DNA of 64,000 bases. Origin: Pollenia angustigena (Eukaryota > Arthropoda > Insecta > Diptera > Polleniidae). The stretch covers positions 68,853,393 to 68,917,392 of the forward strand of contig OV884059.1 in assembly GCA_930367215.1 (NCBI GenBank), in the 5' to 3' direction. This document shows, one piece after another, positions 52,923-63,359 of this stretch. Each line of letters starts with the position of its first letter. Positions within the stretch are counted from its first letter, which is position 1. A program made the position numbers and the translations under genes. Under the pieces are notes generated by a model. That model was not told the origin of the DNA. It did not search any database and saw only the letters and a list, made by a program, of their open reading frames with translations.

Positions 52923-55637
52923 CAGGCGCGGATTCAGGGTGGGGGGAATAAGGAAATTTCCCCCCCCCCCCCCGTAAATTATAAAAATATGTTTTGTTAA
53001 TTTCGATAATACAAGAATTCCCATAAGAATATTTTTCTTAATGTAGAAAATGTTTGGAAATCCCAGCAAGGTTTTTTTTGTTTTTTTTTTTATGGAATCT
53101 CTAACGAAATTTTCAATAAGTATTTTTGTATTTTTTTTTATTGAATCTCTAACGATTTTCAATAAGTATCCATATCTTAATCCTAATAGTTATTTATTAG
53201 ATATTTCCAAAGAAACATCTAGTTTACCGTATTCAATTACTTATTATTCTACATTCAATCCCAGCAGGTGCCATCGATATTCAAAGACTAAACGTTTGAC
53301 TTGATAATGCGTGCGGCTAAATTATTAAAAAGCCTTAGTGCTTGCAATATTTATAATATTATATAAATGTGTTATATGAATCAAAATTCTATTCGATAAT
53401 TTTTGACGAAAGCACTGATTTGTCCGGGAAAAGCCAGATTTCCTCATCTTTAAGATATTTCAACATACAACAAAAAGTTTTTAGGGAAGAATTTATTGGC
53501 TTTGTTGTAAACGCATTTGAAGAGGCTTCAAAAGATATTGATGTGTCAATTGATGCGAAGGCACTATCATCAATAGTTCTTAAAACTTTGACAAATTTTG
53601 GTCTTGACCTAAAAAATTGTGTAGGAGATGGAACAGATGGGTGTCCTCGGATGTCAGCAGAAAATGGAGCTGTTCAAAATTTCTGGAAAAGCGACAAATG
53701 CGAAACAAACGCCTTGCTATTCCCATAAATCGAAAAACTCAATTTCTAAAAGCAATAAAGTGCCATTAATACAAAAAGTTGTATCATTTGTTAAAGTTTT
53801 AGCAAAGTATTTGGGAGCAAAACTCTCTGCATTATGCGTCTTTGCAACAAGTGTACATCATATAGTAGAAGCTTTGAAAAAATATCTGAGTGGAAAGGTA
53901 GTATCTCTACCTTTATATTAAGGAACTCACTTAGTACTTTTAAATTTATTTGCGGAATATACATATTAAGTGTGATACCTATTGTAACACAGCCACTTAG
54001 TATCATTTTACAAAATCACGATATAGATCTTCAAAAAGGATCAAGCCTTATCAAAATTTTTATCATGTGCCTTGAAGAAAAAAGAAATAAAGCCGAAGAA
54101 CAATTAAAAGCTATTTTTGAAAAAGTTAAAGTTATTTGCGTTCAAACCGAGGTTCCAATCGAAAAGACAAAATTTGAACGAAATAATCACTTCCAAAATG
54201 TTGAAGATTACTACCGAGTTGTAGGTTACATTCCTCTTATTGAATTTATTTTACAAGATCTAAAAACATCTTTCCCAATAGATATCCTAAATGTATTGAA
54301 CATACCTAAACTTCAACCTCAAAGTGTAATCAAGTCATATGGACAAATCCTGCGTAACGAACGCTACACTCGCACGTGCTTTCTGATTGATATATAAACA
54401 TTTGTTGGCCTTTCAAAAGAGATAGCTTTAACTTATATATAGTATTTAGTGACATTAATATGTACTTACGAATGGCATATATCATAATTTCTTAGCAGGA
54501 ATTTTTGCCAAATAATTGATCACAAAGTTTTGTGACGCACGCCACAAAACTTAGAAGCAACTTTCAAAGTTGAAGTGTGTTTTCCTAATTTTTAGCGAAT
54601 TTTGCATCATAAGGTATACAAAGTCTTATTCCTAAAAGAAAGATGAATATAAGAGAACTCTGAAATCACTTATTCGCAGCTTAAAAATGTTGTAATTTTT
54701 TGATAAAAGCCGTGAACCCTTTGTGACGCACGCCTTACAACGCACGCTACAGTTTTTAGTACTATATAATAAACCCAATTTTATTTATTTTAACAAAACA
54801 AATTATATATATAAACTAATTTTGTGATCATTAATGAATGTATGAATGAATATCAATCTTTTTTTTAACGAAATTTATATTGTGATGAGTCTGCTGGCTG
54901 TAAGTGCTATTTTAAACTCAAAAAGCACCTAAAATAATGTTAAATTCATGTGTAACATCAAGAGATCAGGGAAGGGGTTATATTTGGTAAAAATTATTGT
55001 ATTAATGATCGTCGAAATACATATTTTTAAATATAAAAATTAAATTATACATCTAAAAAAATTAATTTGAAAAATTTTTGGTTTGTGGACAGTTTTTTAG
55101 GTTTGCCCATATACCATATATTTTAAAACCACAACTAGGTGATGAGCTGATTATATTTGATAAACGAGATTAACACATTTTAACTTGAGCCTGAACTGTT
55201 GCATTGGCAACAAACATGGAAAATATCTGAAAATCTATCAGATAACATTGTAGATGCTTTAATAAACTGTGATGAAGACATCTTCCCAAATCTAAGAAAA
55301 ATATTTCAAATTTTCGTGTCAATGCTCGTCAGTAATGCTACAAGCGAGAGGTCCTTTCCTACCCTTCGTCGAATAAAAACATGGCTCAGATCAACAATGA
55401 CCGAAAATAGACTGTACTATCTCAATTTGCCTCACAAGGAAATCACAATTTACTTATTTAAAAAAAATTAATTTATTTTAATTTATATTGAACGGATCTT
55501 ATATTTTATTTAACCCTATTGTTTTTTTTATATAATATACAATTATTGTTTTTAATAAACTTTTAAAAACAAATTTTTTACTTTTTTGTATCATACAAAA
55601 TTTCCCCCCCGTAAGGCCCGAGCTGGATCCGCGCCTG
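52923..55637 (+). mobile_element. hAT element, copy B (ZMYM1-like group)
   Basis: Ends CAGGCGCGGATTCAGG and GAGCTGGATCCGCGCCTG; flanks ATTGGGGC (52915-52922) and ATGGGGGC (55638-55645), an 8-bp duplication with one change. Inverted relative to copy A and highly similar, but lacking the 988-bp MITE (empty TA at 54586-54587). Length 2715 bp. Confidence 0.93.
53369..55471 (+). pseudogene. hAT transposase remnant, copy B
   Basis: The first block 53369-53728 has IIFDESTDLSGKSQ and VGDGTDGCPRMSAENGAVQ (glycine retained where copy A has Glu), then shifts frame near 53690. The next block has an internal deletion relative to copy A (about 16 residues missing after QKVVSFVK), followed by the main block to 54397 (ISEWKGSISTFILRNSLSTF, HFQNVEDYYRVVGYIPLIEF). 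After about 0.8 kb of non-coding DNA, 55199-55471 encodes the dimerisation domain (NATSERSFPTLRRIKTWLRS). In the 100 residues before CFLIDI only about four differ from copy A. Broken in more places than copy A. Confidence 0.88.
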
Positions 55638-55639
55638 AT

Positions 55640-55890
55640 GGGGGCTATGGCCATATATGGACCGATTAAAATAAAAATTGATGAGACGATTTATGGTGCG
55701 ATAAGCTATTTTTGGACCAAACTAAATCATAATACCCACATAATAATATGATTTATGGGAAGAAAGACTTTATTCCGAAAAGATGTTTGTAGAAGGGCTA
55801 TTTGAAATTATGGACCGATTCTCACCATTTTTAATAGACTTTGTCCTTATGACAACTGCAACTAATGTACCAAATTTGCGCCAGCGAACG
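55640..55890 (+). repeat. Truncated GGACCGATT-type dispersed repeat
   Basis: CCATATATGGACCGATTAAA, TTATGGACCGATTCTCACC and TAGACTTTGTCCTTATGACA match 24830-25120. Confidence 0.65.
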
Positions 55891-56987
55891 ACGTACATGC
55901 AGTGGCGGATATAGGCCTGCTTCCTCCCTAGGCACTCTTTAATATGCGCCCTTTTTGATTATATAGGAGTGATTACCCAAAAAAAAATTTAAATACTAAA
56001 ATTATCATGTTTTTGATGCAATTTTTTTTACATTCAAAGAGACGTCACCTGACAAAATATTGTAAGCGAATTCCACTTCGTTGCTCCAAAAATTTAATGT
56101 ATATTTTCATTTTGATATTGCAAGCGAAAGCAGAGAAAAGTAGAAAAATTGCTGTCCTGTAAAATTTGGTTTTTGTAATTTTTGCAAAGGGGTCGATATG
56201 TTCCAAATTTAAGCGAAATTGAATGACATTTTTGGATCTCTGAAAATTACAATTTTTCGTATGGAAATGTACATAAAAATTAAAAAAAAGTTTAAGTTAT
56301 ATATGTATGTAATGACTTATGATAACGTCCTTTAGGACTTCTCCATGAATTGTGAATCAAAATTTTATTACTTCTAAGATTGAAGAACAAACAAAAAAAT
56401 TTTATAATTTTTTATTTACGTAGCCAGTGGGCACAAAAAATACATTCAATATGTTATTTTGATCCTCTTGATTAAAGTTTGATTAAAGCTTTTTATTGAA
56501 ACTCGTTTTTGGAAATAAACTTCATATAGATAACGTTTTTTGGGAGAGTGGAAATTCTACGGAGTAAAAGTTTTATAATACCAGACGCCAACTTTACAAA
56601 AAAAAAAAGAGTTTTGAATCCGCATTATTTTTTATTAAATTTCAGTAACCTAGCCTTTTGGCCATAACCGGCTTACAAATGTCTACTTAATGTTATGTTC
56701 ACATTTGGATTTTTAAGCGCGTTTAAGCAGCTCGAACGTGATTAAGCCCTAATCACTTCAAAATCGAGATGATTACCCATACATTGAAGTGATTTGTTAA
56801 AATCTAAAAATATATTAGTACATAGTACTTGGCAACAAAAAAATTATTAAAAAAAATAGTTTTAAATAAAATAAGTAACATTTTGATAATAAATTTTAAT
56901 AAAAAGGTCAATTCCAAAAAAAAAAAATATAAGATACATGAAGTAATTAATATAAATGTCAGAAAAAGTCCTACTATGCTTCCCTTA

Positions 56988-57226
56988 CACAGAAAACATT
57001 TTTCAAAATTTTTCACTAATTAAAGCATTAATCAAAAATAAAATCAATTTTAATTAAAAATTTAATCAAATGAATTAAAAGTTTAATCAATTGAATTAAA
57101 CGTTTAATCAAGTAAATTAAAAGTTTTATTCATACTATTAATTTGTTTACTGTGGCAAATTTAATTAATTTTTTTTATTAACATCACAAATTTTTTAATT
57201 GAAATCTATTTTTATTTTTTTCTGTG
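56988..57226. mobile_element. CACAGAAAA-ended MITE, TA target, 239 bp
   Basis: CACAGAAAACATTTTTC and TTTTTTTCTGTG, TA at 56986-56987 and 57227-57228. Internal AATTAAA(A/C)GTTTAATCA units. Confidence 0.85.
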
Positions 57227-57276
57227 TAGGGATCCTGCTTACAGGTCAGATTTATCTGATAGGAACGATGTTTACT

Positions 57277-57498
57277 TTAACCCAACAATCCAGATAACTC
57301 TCGATAGAGTTTAATCTTAAACACATCAGGGGAAACATTAAGTACCCTCAAAGAGCCAGGCAACTTATTATACAACCGAGCCACTCTTACACAAAATGAA
57401 CGCTCCAAAACAGAAGTTAATCTTGGGATAATCAACTGTTTATTTCTGCTCGATCTATCAAATTCGAAAAAATCAACCAAATATTTAGGTGTCAACAC
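57277..57498 (-). pseudogene. C-terminal tail of a LINE ORF2
   Basis: The minus-strand frame reads RSSRNKQLIIPRLTSVLERS, FCVRVARLYNKLPGSLRVLN and VFKIKLYREL, ending at a stop near 57277. The motif RSFxVRxxRLWNxLPxxIR...FKxxLxxxL is the standard C-terminal tail of CR1/L2/jockey-group reverse transcriptases. RT proper is absent. A 5'-truncated insertion inside the hAT-type element; no poly(A) tail or duplication was recognised. Confidence 0.7.
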
Positions 57499-57922
57499 CT
57501 AATCGCCAAAATATTTTACAGATTTTGTGTATCGTGTTCTATGGTATTAAATTAAATATTAAAAATTTGTATTTAATTATAGTCGAAACTTTACTTCTAT
57601 ATAAAGACCTTAAAATTAAATTTTTTGTTAAGAGATTTTTGTATGTACATATTACCAAAATAAAAAGTTAAGATTCACAGGTTTTTTAAGAATATTATTT
57701 TATTTCCTTTATTTAATCTGTGATCATAAGCGATAACTATATAAATCGACTTACTAATAAAGAAGTAAATTCAACAATTGTATAATTTAATATAAATTTC
57801 GTATTCGCTTAAAGTAAAACTTAGCCCAATCAATTTTCGAATTTGAATTCCCCTTACATTATTTTACCTTTAAATGTTGGCGCCCTTTAAATTATGCCGT
57901 TCCAGGCGGAAATCCACCACTG

Positions 57923-57985
57923 CGTACTTGGTTGGATCAACTCAGAAAGCGATTTGGAGTCGATTGGCATATTGAAAGGTGAGTC
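57923..57985 (+). other. Exon-like fragment beside the hAT-type insertion
   Basis: Joined with 55870-55899 across the insertion, the reading is SERRTWLDQLRKRFGVDWHI, followed by GAAAG/GTGAGT, a good splice donor. No similar family recognised; could be part of a host exon or another transposon. Confidence 0.25.
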
Positions 57986-58076
57986 TTTAATCAATATTTT
58001 TAAGGAATGTGCACATCAGAACAAACGCTAGTGTGGTGTGGGCATTAAAATCAGTACATATCTTAAAGTCTTGGAT

Positions 58077-58379
58077 TTAAAATGTCATCATCACCATGAC
58101 TCTAAAACAGTTAGGGCTCTTTCGGTTTTTGACTTTTGCGATATAAGTATCCGAGGTACAGAAATGTTCAGGATAAGCGTGGGTATAACTGAATGAAGAC
58201 AGTAAGTCTACCAACGACATGCAAACATATTGGCCAACATTTAAAACGTTTCTATCTGCAAAACCAATACTAATAGATAATTGAAACTTCGGATCTAGGA
58301 ACTTCAAGTCTTTCTGAGTCGTTTTGTTTATGAAATTCGGTTCAACGGATCCATAAATATTAGCTTCCAAAGATGACAC
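58077..58379 (-). other. Unassigned 100-residue open frame
   Basis: Minus-strand frame starting MSSLEANIYGSVEPNFIN, with normal amino-acid composition and no low complexity. I do not recognise a domain. It lies in sequence of unknown origin between a hAT-type element and dispersed repeats. Confidence 0.25.
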
Positions 58380-58384
58380 CTACG

Positions 58385-59270
58385 CTAACGCATAACCGAG
58401 GTACCCGTGTACCCAATAGTTTTTATATGAAAGAAATAAGCGAGCAAAGAGCTGTTTTAAGATATTTTAATTAAATATACTTAAAAATTGCATTAATATT
58501 TAGATATTTTTAGTAAGCAGTCTTTAAGTTTCATATTTTTTTCTGTAAGACTAAATGACTTAAATTTGTAATGGGATACACGGGTTATGCCTTTGTGTGG
58601 TATTTTTTTCGTTATGTGTTCTACGGGCAGGAAATAAAAGTTCGAAATTTTTAGTTTTTGACATCATTTTTTGTTGTAATAATTCGCTACTTCGTTAGCG
58701 TCTGCTTTTCCTTCGTGGACATATTTGTATGCCAAAGTTTCACCCCTGAAAATTTCGAAAAAGTACCAAATTCGTATTTTTTTTAAAAGTTTCGAACGTG
58801 GTAGATGGGGTGTCAAAAAAGTACCAAAGTTCAGGTTTAACCCGTTTACTCCCTAGCCAGACACCTGTCCGCTTATTTTTATAAAGAACAACGATAAGTA
58901 TTGCATTTTTTTTTTGTATCTCTTTTAGTTTTGGAGATATATTTACCCGTTTTTACCCCCTAAACATTCGAATTTCCAAAAATCCCGTCTTATTGGATCG
59001 ATTTGGGGAGTGACAAATCTCTGGCCCAAATTTCAAGTTTTTAGCTTCAGGTGTTTAGGCTGTGCGATGATGAATCAGTCAGTAACGTTACAATTTTATA
59101 TATATATAGATATTTAACTATTTAATTAATTTGTTTATATGTTTATTTAACGGTATTTAAAATAAATTGTTTTCTCTGAAGCTGAAATTGATTAAAAATT
59201 ACAATGGGATACAAGGGTACCCTGGTTATGCGTTCGTTTGGTATTTTTTGGTTATGCATTCTACGGTTAA
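58385..59270. repeat. Dispersed repeats: GGGATACACGGGT units and the GATGATGAATCAGTCAGT repeat
   Basis: TGGGATACACGGGTTATGCC (58570), TGGGATACAAGGGTACCC (59203) and, inverted, GGTACCCGTGTACCCAAT (58403) are related, each with nearby TTATGCG(T)T(C/T)G...GGTATTTTTT. The segment 58905-59095 matches 8335-8560. Confidence 0.6.
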
Positions 59271-60130
59271 ATAGACTACTGCTTGGACCGGTTTTGCTTA
59301 GGAGGAAGAACCCTCGAATCTGTGCTTTAAAAGAAGCTTATCATAAATACATCAATGGATCCTGCCACAAAATACGGAAAAAAATGCGACCTTATTCGGC
59401 ATCTCTAAGATCTTTGTACCTACGATTTAACCCATTTTAACTAAAACGAGTATACAATACCCAATTTGTTTATTTGTTTTAGTTTTGTTACGTGTATTTA
59501 ATTGCGATTAATGTGCGCACAAAAATGTATGCATTGGAAAGTGTGTACAGTATTTAGATGTAAATTTTTCTTTACATATGTTACATTGTTCCCCTTCCAC
59601 TACTACATCGTATATCCTTGGCATGATGAGAATTTTCATAAGATTTTTTTTTTTGTTCGCCCTTTTTTTCTTCTGATATAATGGCTCTTTAAAAAAACGC
59701 AGATACAAAAAACAAAAAAGGGCATCAGACAAACAAACACTCAAAAACACATGCATACATACATACCTACATGAACATATTGCATACAAAGTAAAACAAA
59801 TATAAACAACACTCACACATACATACCAACTCACCAACCACCACAAAAGATCCTTTAAAAGTTGTATAATTATATTTTATACTTCCTGTCCTTTACTACA
59901 AGTGCGCTCACGTGTGTGTGTGTGTGTGTGTATGTTTGTTTGTCATGTCCATGTCCGCTTTCAACATTTTGAAATCTGTTTAAAAGGAAATGAATGAATA
60001 CATGTGTTGTATAATTTTATTCATACTTTTTTAATACTTTGTGTTTTATTGTAATTAATATTAAATTGTTACATTGATATTATTTCTGTTTAAATTAATT
60101 TCGTGACATTTAGCAGCTTAAAAAAAGTAG
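59271..60130. other. Non-coding stretch with GT microsatellite
   Basis: (GT)10 tract at 59912-59931, and a mirrored CA/TA-rich segment at 59750-59840. No gene. Confidence 0.55.
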
Positions 60131-60134
60131 AAAC

Positions 60135-60340
60135 AAGTAAATGTGATACATTCGGCTGAGCCATATCTGAAATAAAGCTGACCTTACAATATTTAAATTT
60201 GTTGCAGTTTTGGGCAGAAAATATTAGCCTTTGGTAAATTATCGACCGATCTATGTACATGAAATTAGGTTGCGTATTTTTCCGTCTTATAAAACTATGA
60301 CATACCACGCAATTTGCAATGTTATTTATAGTTTATGGAC
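60135..60340 (+). repeat. Degenerate mini-me-like fragment
   Basis: ATTCGGCTGAGCCATATCTG, TAAATTATCGACCGATCT and the CTTATAAAACTATGACATACC block match the start and first unit of the repeat at 29376. Confidence 0.6.
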
Positions 60341-60534
60341 CTGTGTGAGATTAAATTCATTCTATTCCATGCGCCACTCACGAAATATGCAACAACAAAA
60401 TGCACATACACATGAGTGCGTAAGAGACAAATATAAAATATCGCTCTACCGCATGTACATGCGCTAGTTTTTATGTGAGTGTCTTTTTGGCTCATGCGCA
60501 AGAGTGCGCAATGTGTGCGCAAATGAGAACTCTG

Positions 60535-61215
60535 CCTGGATGTCATTCTACATATTCTGCCTATTGAGCAGTATGTGATGGGAATGGCGGCCAGGAGCAT
60601 TCTTAGACTGAGGGAGTTAGGACTGACGAGGAATGACACTCAGGGTCACTCACGGAACCTGGGTGAGATTGGTGCTGGTGGCTATTGCCTGGGACCGCCG
60701 GGCTCCACTGATTATGTGAGCACCAGAGTGGATTTTGGTCGGTTGCCAGAGGTAATAATGCCCTCTAGGGAGAGCTGGTCGGGCAGGAGCAGATTATTTG
60801 ATGGATTTGCTATTTTCACTGATGGCTCGAAGATGAGGGGCACGGGTGCAGGGGTCTACATTGAGGATCTGAACATAAGAAGGTCATATAGGCTTCCTGA
60901 CGGCTGCAGTGTCTTTCATTGCGACATAGGCGGCAATGAGGTTGCTGATAACTTGGCAAGACAGGGCTCAGAGATGGAGGATCCTGCCAGTGTGGAGGCG
61001 GTTAGGCCTCCATTGGGCTTCTATTTTGGAAGATTTAAGGAGTGGATACTGGGCGTGACCAATCGGGCCTGGGGGGGCCAAACGGACTGTCGGGTATCGC
61101 GGACACTGTGGCCGGTGCTTAGGAAGTCCGATTCGGTGTCGCTGCTGGGCAGGAGCAGGGACTGCGTTAGGACCATGATAGGACCGATCACGGGCCCCTG
61201 TATGATAGGCAGGAT
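60535..61215 (+). pseudogene. R1/LOA-like LINE fragment with RNase H remnant
   Basis: The frame opens mid-protein with LDVILHILPIEQYVMGMAAR, the RT-RNase H connection of R1/I/LOA-type LINEs, and runs without stops through IFTDGSKMRGTGAGVYIED (first RNase H Asp) to DIGGNEVADNLARQGSEMED (last RNase H Asp). The centre of RNase H, including the catalytic Glu, is missing between FHC and DIGG. The end (MIGPITGPCMIGR) aligns with AAITGHWPIGRHA at 6850, so this is probably the same family as 6822-7216. RT and endonuclease are absent. GC content is higher than the surroundings. Confidence 0.8.
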
Positions 61216-61327
61216 GTACGATCCGGTTTTTGAAAAAAGTCAAATAATCGATCTTCCTAGTACACACCCACAATTTTATTGTGCTATATTAACTATTGCA
61301 CCATAACATTGCAAATGCGAGGGTACC

Positions 61328-62151
61328 GGCGGTATGAACTAAGTCCCCAATGAACTAACTCCCCAAACCCAAAATGAACTAAGTCCCCAAACGACTGTAT
61401 GTGAAAAAACAACAACGATATTTGGGGACTTCGTTCACGTTTTTGGGGACAGCGTTCATTTTATTTTTTGGGGAGTTAGTACATATGAACGAAGTCCCCA
61501 AAAAATAAAATGAACTAAACCCCTAAATTATTTTTTGGGGACTTAGTTCACTTTCATTAGAGGAATTTTTTCACTCTTGCGGCTTCGCTAACTAAAGCTT
61601 CTTTGAACAGCCGGCCTTCGGCCGGGCGCAAGGATTTTCTCCTCTATGGTATAACAAAGACCGGCTTCGCTAACTAAAGCTTCTCTGTATAGCCGGCCTT
61701 CGGCCGGGCGCAAGGATTTCCTCCTATATAGTATAACAAAGACCGGCTTCGCTAACTAAAGCTTCTCTGGCCGAAGGCCGGCTATACAGTGAAGCTTTAG
61801 TTAGCGAAGCCGGTCTTTGTTATACCATAGAGGAGAAAATCCTTGCGCCCGGCCGAAGGCCGGCTATACAGAGAAGCTTTAGTTAGCGAAGCCGGTCTTT
61901 GTTATACCATGGAGGCCCAAAACAATTTCTATATTTTTTTCATTTGGGGACTTTTTTCACTCTTGTGCAAATTTGGTGAAATTGGGGTCTTAGTTCATTC
62001 CTGTTTAGGGACTTTGTTCACCTGTTTGGGGGCTTAGTTCATATTGGCTTTTTCGGGTTTGTTCCATAAATGAACGACGTCCCAAAATTTGGGGACTTAG
62101 TTCATTTTGGGTTTGGGGAGTTAGTTCATTGGGGACTTAGTTCGTACCGCC
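61328..62151. mobile_element. Foldback element with GAACTAAGTCCCC repeats, 9-bp target duplication
   Basis: Ends GGCGGTATGAACTAAGTCCC and complement of GGCGGTACGAACTAAGTCCC; TIRs of about 65 bp. Flanked by an exact 9-bp duplication GAGGGTACC (61319-61327 and 62152-62160). About a dozen TGAACTAAGTCCCCAA-type units on both strands; central block of 82-bp satellite units in inverted arrangement. No coding. The 9-bp duplication and long TIRs fit Mutator-like or foldback elements (inference). Confidence 0.88.
61577..61915. repeat. 82-bp satellite units, head-to-head inversion
   Basis: Forward units from about 61577 to 61768 (GGTATAACAAAG at 61648, AGTATAACAAAG at 61730), then inverted units from 61769 to 61915 with the same AGCCGGCCTTCGGCCGG hairpin and GCTTCGCTAACTAAAGC block. 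The same unit type as 46110-46365. Confidence 0.95.
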
Positions 62152-62160
62152 GAGGGTACC

Positions 62161-63114
62161 TTAATTTTGCAACAAAAAAAAGTTTAAAGCATATGAAAAA
62201 GTTCGGAGTATTACGACATTTTTTGTGTTTGCCTGTTTGGTGGATCTATCTAAGATAGAACAAAGGTTCCTTCTTCTCTTCATCAGGAATACGAACTGCT
62301 TGAATATTGCGTTGACGCCTACTGAGTAACTGCTCTATAAGATAGGAATTGGCGCTGGGTATCACAATGGGACCAATAAAGAACCCATGTGAGCTGTCTC
62401 TCGATGGCTTCCCAAAAAACCTAAGCTTTTCCATTCCCTTGAAAAAATTATTGAAAAAGTTTTATATAAAAAACTTGTTTTTTTGTAACTTTTATTATAA
62501 TGCTGTTTTAAGACCCTTCTCAACAAGTAGCTAGTGAATTTTTTATATATGTATATGTACATGCATCTAAGTATATTTGTATGTATATTCTGGTTCCTTA
62601 ATTAGTTTTCGGTAGACTTAGCCGTGTTCTCCTTTCTGCCCGTCAGCTGAATTCACGAACACTTACGAACGACTCAACAAAAAATAAAATGTTGCCGCCA
62701 AATTGTTGCTGGTTCTCCTGAGTATTTGGGGAGTATGCAAGCTAGCATAATCGGTGAAGTAGGAACCATGTTATGGACCCAAATGTAGACCAACCTTTCT
62801 AAAAAATGTATACATCTTTTTTTGTTAACACAGTAATTATTAGGTAAATATATATTAGCAACAACACGTTTTTTCTAGTGCGACCAATGAAAGCTAAAGG
62901 TCGTTGTAAAACTTTTTATGAATTTAAGCATCGATTTACTAGTGCATATTTAACATCATCTTTTTAATATTTGAAACATAAATATTTCCATAATTGTTGA
63001 ATATTTTGTAAGTGGTTTCACAGAAGAACAAAAAAATATATTTTAAATTCTTTTTATTTATTGGCTTTTTCTGTTTAGCACACACCGCCACCTCCCTGTA
63101 TATGCGATTGTTCT
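62161..63114. other. Non-coding stretch with a LINE 3' scrap
   Basis: At about 62370-62420, ATGTGAGCTGTCTCTCGATG followed by GGCTTCCCAAAAAACCTAA resembles the 3' tail of the LINE fragment at 7150-7216 and may be the tail of the 60.5-kb fragment. Nothing else recognised. Confidence 0.45.
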
Positions 63115-63359
63115 GGGGCCTAATTCTGGCAGTCGTGATCGAGTACTTTCTCGATTCGAAACCAATTTTATTTCTAATTCTTTCAGTCGGTACTGAACGA
63201 ATATAATTTTTTTTTTTAGTATTATGTTACTCAAATTAAAAATGCTTTACAACACTGAAAAAATAATTCTGATTCGTTCAGTATTGACCGAAATAATTAG
63301 AAATAAAATTTCTTTCGAACTGAGAAAGTTCTAGATCACGACTGCCAGAATTAGGCCCC
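63115..63359. mobile_element. GGGGCCTAATTCTGG-ended MITE, 245 bp
   Basis: GGGGCCTAATTCTGGCAGTC and exact inverse, arms of about 90 bp with GAGTACTTTCTCGATTCGAA. Uninterrupted relative of the element at 7837-8314. No clear duplication. Confidence 0.88.

Larger units (their letters stand above)
55900..57922. mobile_element. hAT-type element, CAGTGGCGGAT ends, 2.0 kb
   Basis: Left CAGTGGCGGATATAGGCCTG, right the complement of CAGTGGTGGATTTCCGCCTG. Flanks CGTACATG (55892-55899) and CGTACTTG (57923-57930) differ at one base. No transposase recognised; it carries a MITE (56988-57226) and a LINE fragment (57277-57498). Confidence 0.85.
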
